Shown here: in pieces, positions 56,102 through 64,000 of the stretch
How the letters are laid out: each line of letters begins with the position of its first letter
Position numbering within the stretch: the first letter of the stretch is position 1
NCBI GenBank assembly: GCA_021030915.1
Contig: JAGEMR010000115.1
Location: 1-64,000 of the forward strand
DNA: 64,000 bases
Origin: Astrothelium macrocarpum
Lineage: Eukaryota > Ascomycota > Dothideomycetes > Trypetheliales > Trypetheliaceae
Direction of reading: 5' to 3'
Translations under genes and position numbers: made by a program
Notes under the pieces: generated by a model
Told to the model about the DNA's origin: nothing
Databases searched by the model: none
What the model saw: the letters and a program-made list of their open reading frames with translations, nothing else

Positions 56102-57490
56102 ATGTCAGCTGAAGAAGCGAATGAGTGTCGGAGACGCCCTCGGCCACTGGTTCATGCCCCTTTGTACCCTAACCAGCTTCAAAACTATCCAACAGCCGAA
56201 AGATGCTCTACATCTATGTATTCTGAAGATGTCCATCCTCTACAAAAGCTTCAGAACAGACAGGTCAGTCAGTGGATTCAACAGATCGACAATTTAGCCC
56301 TGGAATTTGCCAAGCTGCCATTGGTGCAGCTTGGTATCAAGGCTAGGCTTTCGAACGATGTTTTTGATACCTGGTTCATAAGTCCTGGCGCAAAGGAATC
56401 TGAGCGTGGTTCGATTCCGCCCTTATTTCAATGCATAGCCTTGTGTAGACCTTACGCTCCCGAAGTAGCTGCAAAATTCTGCTCGAAGGGTTTCCGATCT
56501 TTCCCAAAGGATCTCCAAGCCAAGGTTTGTCAATTCCTTGATCATGCGTCTAACGGATACGAAGATGGTGCCCTTTGGACATACTTCGGCGATGATGGCC
56601 GACCGTGCTTCCTCTTTCAATTGGCCATATCTCTCTTGGATACCAAGACAGGCAAGCAAAGCTGGACTCTAGGGAGTTCTGTTGACATCACAGCTGCTGT
56701 GCGAGAACACGCGATCGAGTATGCTAGCAGCGACGAAACAGGCAAAGAATACGATTCGTCTGTGAGAGGTCGAAGAAACGCGTTGACTGAAGCCCAAATA
56801 TCTTCAGGCATCGCTCACCGGATAAAGTCCATCGGCAATGAGGAGTCGAGAGGAAAGAAGAGCCAGACGCCATCTGATCTGCCAACTCATCGTCGCTCCA
56901 ATCAGTCACAATCCTCGACACCTTTGATATCCAGCTCCACAGCATTTCCACTTGCTACGAATGTTGAAGCTTCCAACTCGTCCACCCCAAGTTCTGTTGC
57001 GGACTCTCTCTCCAATACTCGGTTTTCGTCTGCATCGTCCATGGAAATGATAGAGCCAACGCAGTCTATCACTTCCTTACTCGATCTCATCCAAACGATT
57101 GCTGATCACCATCGAACCTATTTCCTTCTTGCTCCACCGACTCTTCCGCTCCGGAGCCGGCCCAACCCCAGGCATGCCTTTGCTGATTACAAAATCACAC
57201 ACGTCTCCCCTTCTCTCCGAACGCATGAGAGCTCTCGCCCATCACCAAATCCGTCAATGTTGCCAAGCGGCATCGACCCTCTCTTTCATGGAGTCATGTC
57301 TCTCTCAAAGAGAACGGAGTCCGCTGGACAGACATCAAGCAGTAGTAGCCGATCACTATACGATGCTCCGTCTTCCCGGTATCCCGATGTTCTAAAAACG
57401 TACCAGCCTAACTCGCCAACTCGCGTACCGAAGCCTACACCTATCACCATGTTCCAGCATACCGCTGCGTCGACCTTGAAGTCTATCTAG
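56102..57490 (+). CDS. Protein of unknown function, Ser-rich
   Basis: Single-exon frame of 462 residues from ATG 56102; codons upstream in frame lack an ATG. An ordered segment at about 45-190 contains W-I-Q-Q-I-D-N-L-A-L-E-F-A, Y-A-P-E-V-A-A-K-F-C-S-K-G-F, a run D-G-A-L-W-T-Y-F-G-D-D-G-R-P-C-F-L-F-Q and the preceding L-C-R-P. Residues about 215-330 are Ser/Thr/Asn-rich and disordered. A short ordered piece near 340 (H-H-R-T-Y-F-L-L-A-P-P) leads into a Ser/Pro-rich C-terminus. No signal peptide, transmembrane helix or named domain. It is probably a fungal-specific nuclear or cytosolic protein; function is unknown. Confidence 0.7.
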   Translation: MSAEEANECRRRPRPLVHAPLYPNQLQNYPTAERCSTSMYSEDVHPLQKLQNRQVSQWIQQIDNLALEFAKLPLVQLGIKARLSNDVFDTWFISPGAKESERGSIPPLFQCIALCRPYAPEVAAKFCSKGFRSFPKDLQAKVCQFLDHASNGYEDGALWTYFGDDGRPCFLFQLAISLLDTKTGKQSWTLGSSVDITAAVREHAIEYASSDETGKEYDSSVRGRRNALTEAQISSGIAHRIKSIGNEESRGKKSQTPSDLPTHRRSNQSQSSTPLISSSTAFPLATNVEASNSSTPSSVADSLSNTRFSSASSMEMIEPTQSITSLLDLIQTIADHHRTYFLLAPPTLPLRSRPNPRHAFADYKITHVSPSLRTHESSRPSPNPSMLPSGIDPLFHGVMSLSKRTESAGQTSSSSSRSLYDAPSSRYPDVLKTYQPNSPTRVPKPTPITMFQHTAASTLKSI

Positions 57491-58338
57491 CTGGAAATCC
57501 ATTCAGGGAATATGTCATGTTTAGCCCGCCGCAATTTTATGCGTCAACATATCACACAGCTTCGTCTTCGCCCATCGACAGCCAACTAGGCAACATGCCC
57601 AATCCACATACATTGAAACTACAAATTGACTCATCCCATAACATGCCATTTGGGGATGAAGAGTCAAGAAAGGGGAAATGGCTGTATGGTATGCCAATGA
57701 GTGATAGACGAGAGAATCTGGTTGGGTGCTGGGCTTGCTGGGTGTTAGACTCGTAGGTGGAGGCGGATGTGATGAGATCTAATTTGGAAAACAAAGCATG
57801 GATTGAGCAAATTGAATAGATGAATGCGATGAAATGATGCGGCACGAGGAAAATAATGAAGGACAAGAAACATGAAGCAGAGCGGCCAGAATACAGAACC
57901 TGCGAAATTATAGAGTAAATCTGTATTCGAGGTGTGAAAGAAATTGACATCAATTGAGGCTCCAATATTGCCTCGAATTTGTTAGAAAATCCAATATGTG
58001 GCTTCTTCAAGTCCCACTTTACTAAGGTTGAAGCCAGGACTGTCTATAGTTTCAAATTGTACTGGAGCTGTGCTTGCTCACATTTTTCCTATCCAAGGCC
58101 CCTAAGGAGCCAAATGCCCAGTTTACACTACATGAACGGGTAAAGCAACGGTAGCAGCGGTATCTTCATAATTAGTGCTCATCAAATGAAAATTAAGACC
58201 GTCTTCCGATTGCGTCTAAAGCACAATCATGGATCCTCCATCACTGTCGAGGAAAACTGTCGGAACAGCCCATGAAGATTTGTCATGAATGAATCGAAAA
58301 AGAAAAGGCGATTATTGACGGCTCGACAAAATCTACCC
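57491..58338. other. Convergent intergenic region
   Basis: About 850 bp between the orphan stop and the dsk2 stop. Open frames at 57517-57756 and 57552-58010 overlap on opposite strands without domains and are not accepted. Confidence 0.5.
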
Positions 58339-59905
58339 TTACACCGTCCCTCCCAATAACATTTCCACCGCGCCCTGCACACTTCCGCCGGCCATCCTCA
58401 ACGCTCGCACGTTACGTTCAAACTCATAGAACCCCATCTCGTTCAGCTGTCGTAATTGATCCGCATACTGTTCCTCCGGCGGTCGCGTGTCCTGCTGTGG
58501 TTGTTGACCTCCAGCTGCCCCCCCTGCGAGATCCCCCAAACCGCCGAGACCTGCCAAACCGCCCAGTCCTGCAAGACCGCCAAAAGGATGCGCATCAGCG
58601 CCGACGTCGCCACTGCCATCCCGACCTTGGCCCTGGCCGTAGAGAGATTGCATTAAATTTGTCATGTGCTGCATCGCTTCCGGGTTTTGCATCATGTTTT
58701 GCATGAGATTTCCAAATGGACTGGATCGTCCTTGACCACCTGTGGCGCCAAATATACTACCAAACGGGTTTGGTTGTTGTTGCTGTTGATTGTTTTGCCC
58801 TTCTGCTGAAGAATTGCTATCACGAGAAGTGGTTGTTGCCGGCGCTTGGTTTGTGTTGTCTTGTCCGCCAGTGCCGACTTGAGCAGAAGTTGAGGCAGAA
58901 GAGCTTGTATTTGATGGCTGATTCTGAGAAGGTTGGGCGAGGAGCTGAGCGAAAGGATTTCCAGCAGCAAAGGGGTTGCCTTCACCCATGCCACCCATGA
59001 GAAACGGATTCATGCCCATTCCCATTCCTGTCACTGGGTTCTGCGATTGTCGATTTTGCTCTTGCTGGGCCTGCTGGCCTTGTCCTGTGGCTGCAGCGCC
59101 TTGCGGCGTTGTGTCTGTTGCGCCCGGCGCGGGGAATGAATTTTGCTGTCCACCATTCATGGCTTGGTGCATACGAAGCTGCGCTCTAAGAATGTCCGGA
59201 TTCGTCATCATGCTTCGAAAGGCCGGCGTACCGATAAATTCTCGCATCATAGGGTTGTCGCGAACCATAGGCAGTTCCCGCATCATGCGGATCAGGTCCG
59301 GGTTGTTCATGGCCTCATTAATTTGAGACAACATCATCGGATTGTCCATCTGGCGGAGCATTTCGTCTCCAAATCCACCAGCCATCTGTGCAAAGTTAGC
59401 ATGAAGATTTCGCTTGCAAGAGGCGTTCAGTAACATGACTTGCCCCTCCGTCAGGCCCAAACATATCCATACCAGGTAAGCCAGGGCCATATCCAGCAAA
59501 CCTGGCACCCGTCAGGTTGTTGAGCGGACTCGTACCAGGTCCAGATGCAATATTAGTGGGAGCACCACCGGTGTTTGGGGTGGAGGTTCTGGGCGACGAA
59601 GCAGACGGCTGGTTGGCGGGATCTTGTCGCGCATTACTGGCAGCACTTTTGACAAGATGGACAGTATTTCCATCTTTGACTTTATAGGTGCCTAGTGTAT
59701 CCTCGTTCTTCATGACTCTTCCAGAGTAGATCAAGCGCTGTCGAGCTGGTGGTGTGTCGGCATACTCATGTGTGGCGAGCTTCTCTTTGACGTCGGAGAT
59801 TTTGGTGGACAGCGGTAGGGTTAAGACATACTTTGCCTCGCTCGAAGACTTTATATTGAAGGTGACTTGCGCCTCATCCGGGGATGAGGTGCTCTCCTCA
59901 GCCAT
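58339..59905 (-). CDS. dsk2: Ubiquilin Dsk2 (UBL-UBA shuttle factor)
   Basis: Carries polyubiquitinated proteins to the proteasome. Two exons: 59905-59444 and 59385-58339; 502 residues. The 58-nt intron begins with GCAAGT rather than GT, has a GCTAAC branch point and a CACAG acceptor, and keeps frame exactly, so it is read as a GC-AG intron. Domains: ubiquitin-like fold at about 12-85 (V-T-F-N-I-K-S-S-S, L-I-Y-S-G-R-V-M-K), two or more STI1-type segments (N-P-M-M-L-S-Q-I-N-E-A-M-N-N-P and N-L-M-Q-N-M-M-Q-N-P), a Gln/Asn/Gly-rich linker with a G-L-A-G-L-G-G-L repeat, and a C-terminal UBA domain (L-N-E-M-G-F-Y-E-F-E-R-N). Confidence 0.94.
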
Positions 59906-61362
59906 GGATGGCGTTGTTTGGTCCCAAATGCAGATGTCGCGGCTTCTCAGGCTTCTTGTGGAGCTATGTGGGATTTCGACGATAAGAGTCCAAGGGAGGC
60001 GACAGAAGAATGATGATTAATGGCCTTAGAGATGGGTGACCGGGAGTAGGGGTCAGGTAAACGAGAGATGGCGATGTTTGGAGGTTTCAAGCTCATGGAG
60101 TAGCGGCTGTGGCCGTAGAAGCAGCCAGAACATGACGTCGCTGCGCCCACCGCACGCGCTATCTACAGGCAATGAGGTACCTTAGGGACTCAACCTTCCT
60201 TTTGGAAGGACTAATTACCAACATTGCAATTCCTCGTCTAAATGAGGACCAGCTCTGGGAAGCCCCCAAGCCAAAACGCTGTTCGCAGGATCTACAATAT
60301 GCCGTGTTGATGAAGACGAGGAAAACAGTCGCGCGGGTGCCATTTCAATATGCTGACAGAGACTGGATCTGTTTCTGACATACCCTTTCGTTGCCAGTCC
60401 GTTCTATAGACCAGCTATGTGCTATCTAGAGATGCCTTCAATGATTCTGGCAATATCCTCCCTCTACTGAAACAGTATCGAATCGCTGGCCGGAAGCCCG
60501 CTGAGTCTGGAATCTAACTTTGCCCTGTCTCTCCACCGGAACACTGAGACCTCTTTGAATGTCGATTTAGAAGATTTTGTAGCTCCAGTCCCGTATCTCT
60601 CTATCAAGCTCAAGATCTCACAGACCATCCAGACGAAGCTCATTTTAAAGCTCATTCAAATTGATAGTCTTCACACTAATAGTCACAAGGCCGATGCAAG
60701 GGCATTTTGCTGTACTCTCGAATCCGTGAGGGGACGTCGTAGCTTTTCCAGCTACAAGTGGAGCAGATGGAGCAGTCGTCAGCTTTCCCCTGATCTTCAA
60801 GCCCTTTGTGTCATGAAGTGTGCCTGCACTGGATTTTGAGATGATAAACTGTGATTCCTTGATATGATCATATGAAACAGCAATGAGCTCGAACCTGAAA
60901 AGTGTGTGCTCAATACTCAAAAACCAATCCCGTATTGAAGCACGTCTGAAGCAAGGCACGACATAGAAAGGTAGAGCACAGTGGTGCCTTACATAGGACA
61001 GCGTGTCTTGTGAGATATGCAAACTAGGTACCTATGGTGAGAATGCCATTTCAGCAACATTGAATAGAACAAGCTGGCTGTTTTTTTTAATGTCCAGTGC
61101 TTAACTTCTTAATTTTGCAACCCCAAGGTCGCCTTCAATCGCCCTCTCCTCCACTATGTTTGCATTGGCAGCAAACAGGGTCTGACTTTGCCCTGAATTT
61201 GAGCCGAGGTTAATTCTCTAAGAGTCCACCGGACCTCAGTACCTTACCTAATTGAGAATCACTTCCACGTCAATTCATGGAAGTTCAGGTAGCCTGACTA
61301 CTTCTGTCCAAGGCAATTAGCTTCATACAGCAGCACTGTCTTGCTCTTCTTGATCGTCTATA
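59906..61362. other. Divergent intergenic region
   Basis: About 1.45 kb between the starts of dsk2 and the quinone-oxidoreductase-like gene. No convincing frame, tRNA or repeat. It is unusually long for a divergent pair in this window. Confidence 0.5.
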
Positions 61363-62435
61363 ATGAAGGCGATTCAGCTCAGTCAGTATGTAAAGGTACA
61401 TATAAGAATCCCGACGGTCTTTGTACCATTTCGTTCATTGAGATCTAGGGTCCAGAAGACCTCCGAGTCTCTTCTCTCCCCGACCCAGTCCCGAAGCCCA
61501 GTCAATATCTCATAAGAGTCTACGCTGCTGCAACCAATTTCTTCGATCTCCTCCAAATCTGTGGCAAATACCAGCATCAGCCTGCCTTTCCTTGGATTTC
61601 CGGTGCTGAATATTCTGGCACTATCCTGTCTGTCCCGAGCTCACTGCCCAATAGAGGAAAGCCCAAATTTGAAGTGGGCGATCGGGTCTTTGGCTCTTCG
61701 CAAGGAGCCTTTGCTACGAAGGTGTGCAGCGAGGAAGAGCGGTTGCGGCCGATTCCCAAAGGATGGAGCTTCCTTGATGCTTCGGGATTATTCGTGACCG
61801 CGTCCACAAGTTACGCAGGCTTAGTCGTCCGAGCCGGAATCAAGGTTGGTGACTATGTACTCATCCACGCTGCAGCTGGGGGAGTTGGTCTTGCTGCTGT
61901 ACAGATTGCGAAAGCATTTGGTGCGATAGTGATCGCGACAGCGGGAACCCAGCGCAAAATGTCGATCGCGCGCTCCTTTGGTGCGGATCATGCTATTGAT
62001 TATCGGCAAGCTGGCTGGCCAGACCAAGTCAAACAGCTGACACCCAATGGTCGAGGGGTCGATATTGTGTATGATTCTGTGGGCTTGATTGCACAGAGCA
62101 TGAAATGTACGGCATGGAATGGACGTTTAGTTGTCATTGGCTTTGTAGGAGGAGAGATTGAAAAGATAGCAACAAATCGGATTTTGTTAAAGAACATTGC
62201 CGTGATGGGCCTACATTGGGGCACATATACTACTGCCGAGCCGGACACAGCGGAGAAAGTGTGGGCTGGAGTGTATAAGCTGATAGAGGAGGGCAAATTC
62301 AAGAGCACATGTTTCACAGACGATGAATTTGTCGGGTTGGATCGCGTTCCGGCTGCATTGAAAGTGTTAGGTGCACGGGAGAGCTGGGGTAAAGTGGTTG
62401 TTAAAGTTCCACAAGAGGGCGAAAGCAAAATCTAG
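61363..62435 (+). CDS. Zinc-independent quinone oxidoreductase-like enzyme (MDR family)
   Basis: Two exons: 61363-61395 and 61449-62435. The 53-nt intron has a GTACAT donor and CTAG acceptor and restores frame; 339 residues. It begins M-K-A-I-Q-L-S-Q-Y-V-K-G-P-E-D-L, typical of quinone oxidoreductases. The N-terminal GroES-like domain carries A-A-A-T-N-F-F-D-L-L-Q-I-C-G-K-Y, and the cofactor domain has the A-A-A-G-G-V-G-L-A-A-V-Q-I-A-K motif that binds NADPH. Zinc-binding Cys residues are missing, as in the quinone-reductase/enoyl-reductase branch. Substrate is unknown; NADPH-dependent quinone or enone reduction is likely. No targeting peptide. Confidence 0.9.
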
Positions 62436-63031
62436 AGGACTGCAGGACGGCGTTGGCGCAATAATCCTTGTGAATTATGTATAACAATATCGAATTGATG
62501 TCAATTAATAGATTGCGGTAGGTGCCTACTGCATCTAAGAGCATGTGCCATGGTCTACTAATTCAAACTTGAAGATTGCGTACTTACGGCAAAGGGATCA
62601 GTTCTGATAGAGCATTTGTACAAAGTCCAAATTACGTTCTAGCAGAAACTCTTTCATTCCCGTATACTGGCCTTCTAGAGCGAGTGATCATGACTGCGTC
62701 GAAGATGATGGAAACCCAAATTGTCAGTGCTCATCATAGCAAACTATCCCTAGTCCCCTGTTTCGACTGACCTAAAAAGTCAATGCTAAATAGAGCTACA
62801 GATAGGTCATAAGATAGATTTTGAGAGCAGTGCTTCAGTAATTATTCCCACCCCTCCTAGAAAAAAACAAAAGACACCGAAGCACCTTGCTTCGCTTGAT
62901 ATGACGCCATAGCAATGCTCATGTCCTTCTTGGGGCTTGATGAATCGCTCATGTGGAGCCGTAGTAAGATCTTTTCGAGTTTTATTCCGTCCTTGACGTC
63001 GATAGGGAGTTGCTGAGTCTCGAATACTTCT
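62436..63031. other. Convergent intergenic region
   Basis: 3' flanks of the oxidoreductase gene and the BTB gene. A minus-strand frame at 62857-63087 overlaps the end of the BTB gene in another frame and is not accepted. Confidence 0.5.
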
Positions 63032-64000
63032 TCAGCTAATCTCCATGCCTTCGTCGTCCTCCGCATCGCCATCTCCGTCCTCGCCATCGATATTACTACC
63101 CACCCTCCTCTTGCTCAGTGCTTCCCGCTGGCCTTGACCCTGCCAACCCAACCGACCCCCTCCGAGTCCACCCAATGCCTCGACTTCATCGCCACCAACA
63201 ACTCGTCCGTCTGGGTCAACTTCTTCGCAAAGCTCCATCAAAGCCCTGCGACGCAGAGATGCAAACCCTGCTGTCCGCACTACGCGACCCCAATAGCACA
63301 TGCAAAAGCTGGCAGCGCGCCGCTTAAGCCAATCCTCGCCTGCTGTAGCTGCACGCTCCCAGATGCGAGCGGCATTCTCAACGTCTAATTCGCGGGACAG
63401 GCGGTTGACGCAGAGGAGGCGGAGGCGGGGCATATCGTAAATGTTCGCCATGACGAGCATTCCAGCTACGTCCCAAAGAGATGGCCCAGCTGCGGAATCC
63501 GTCGAGGAGCTGGGAGAATTTGGTACAATAGAATCAGTATAGAGGTAGTGCAGAAAGGAGCGAACAACAGAATAAGGTTCTGGTACGTGCATTTTCTTGG
63601 TGTGGAACTCAAGCATTTGAGAGTTATACATGCGGCTAAAATGAGGCCAGCGGGCTTGAAGAATGAGTCTGTGAACATGTATGGGACGTGACGTGTTAGA
63701 TTGACGTTGCGTCACGCTATCATTAGGGTCCACTGCTGTCACCATCGCATTTGCTTCGTCGTCAGAAGTGTCATCTTCATCGTCCCGTTCCCCGGTGATG
63801 ATGAAATCAGCGCCACTTCCGGATTCAGGAGTCTGGTCGAATGTGCGCGCTAGATCAGCACCAATGCCAGACAGGTGACTGCTATTCTGGCCGTCTGATG
63901 CTGGCATTTTCAAGTATTGAGACCTTGATTCGGCAGTTAGGGTATTGCCAAGAAGGCCAAGCTTTCGCAGGTCGATCGGCAATACATCGCTGAGGTACTC
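63032..64000 (-). CDS. BTB/POZ-domain protein, C-terminal part (cut by window edge)
   Basis: Open frame of 323 codons running off the right edge; the start lies beyond the window. The visible part begins E-Y-L-S-D-V-L-P-I-D-L-R-K-L-G-L-L-G and continues into a disordered acidic stretch. A BTB fold follows: H-V-H-R-L-I-L-Q-A-R-W-P-H-F-S-R-M, then S-V-V-R-S-F-L-H-Y-L-Y-T-D-S-I. A helical BACK-like segment comes next (A-N-I-Y-D-M-P-R-L-R-L-L-C-V-N-R-L-S-R-E-L-D-V-E-N-A). The tail is Gly- then Asp/Glu-rich, ending G-M-E-I-S. The layout recalls fungal Kelch-BTB proteins such as Ral2, with the Kelch part expected outside the window; that identity is inference. Most of the C-terminal half appears complete. 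Confidence 0.8.
   Translation of the reverse strand, partial: EYLSDVLPIDLRKLGLLGNTLTAESRSQYLKMPASDGQNSSHLSGIGADLARTFDQTPESGSGADFIITGERDDEDDTSDDEANAMVTAVDPNDSVTQRQSNTSRPIHVHRLILQARWPHFSRMYNSQMLEFHTKKMHVPEPYSVVRSFLHYLYTDSIVPNSPSSSTDSAAGPSLWDVAGMLVMANIYDMPRLRLLCVNRLSRELDVENAARIWERAATAGEDWLKRRAASFCMCYWGRVVRTAGFASLRRRALMELCEEVDPDGRVVGGDEVEALGGLGGGRLGWQGQGQREALSKRRVGSNIDGEDGDGDAEDDEGMEIS

Noticed and set aside
1..64000. tRNA, rRNA or CRISPR features
   Set aside because: No cloverleaf with both A and B boxes, no rRNA-like stretch and no regularly spaced short repeats were recognised by eye; a tRNAscan run would be needed to exclude tRNAs fully.

Overview
The window reads as a piece of nuclear chromosome from a filamentous ascomycete (Pezizomycotina). 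The evidence is short GT-AG introns (about 49-170 nt) with CTAAC/CTGAC-type branch points, a white-collar-2 light regulator, a Zn2Cys6 transcription factor, L-arabinitol 4-dehydrogenase, GH128 and GH5 glucanases, and very A+T-rich transposon copies whose changes look like repeat-induced point mutation (RIP). The order cannot be fixed from sequence alone; a Dothideomycete-type genome would fit.

Layout. 78-812: truncated, A+T-rich copy of a pogo/Fot1-type DNA transposon. 967-5492: secreted beta-lactamase-fold hydrolase and a fungal membrane protein of unknown function. 5493-8998: gene-poor. 8999-14229: polyphosphate polymerase VTC4 and a GH128 wall protein, both on the minus strand. 14230-17677: gene-poor. 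17678-18607: alpha/beta hydrolase. 19276-21439: full-length, RIP-destroyed transposon with 44-bp terminal inverted repeats and TA target-site duplication, same orientation as the first copy. 22642-30054: Gcn5 acetyltransferase, a 1041-residue orphan, and a GH5 exo-beta-1,3-glucanase. 31699-37859: RAD50 and WC-2, divergent from one roughly 450-bp promoter. 38418-43809: Dia2/Pof3-type F-box protein divergent from CTNNBL1, which converges on the spliceosomal cyclophilin-RRM protein (PPIL4/Cyp6). 43810-47001: gene-poor. 47002-48644: Zn2Cys6 factor. 49576-55568: RPB2 divergent from L-arabinitol 4-dehydrogenase. 56102-64000: an orphan, ubiquilin Dsk2, a quinone-oxidoreductase-like enzyme, and the C-terminal part of a BTB protein cut by the window edge.

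Most of the window is conserved housekeeping genes (transcription, chromatin, splicing, repair, proteostasis, polyphosphate) mixed with wall and sugar metabolism; there is no biosynthetic cluster. The features most worth a second look are the paired transposon copies, where both readable catalytic aspartates have become asparagine and the TIR carries a conserved paired GTGCAC motif; the CRE-bearing bidirectional rad50/wc-2 promoter; a frame-preserving intron inside the WC-2 zinc finger; a 5-nt coding first exon in VTC4; a GC-AG intron in DSK2; and a possible degenerate OTU-like fold in the 1041-residue orphan. I found no convincing new multi-gene system.
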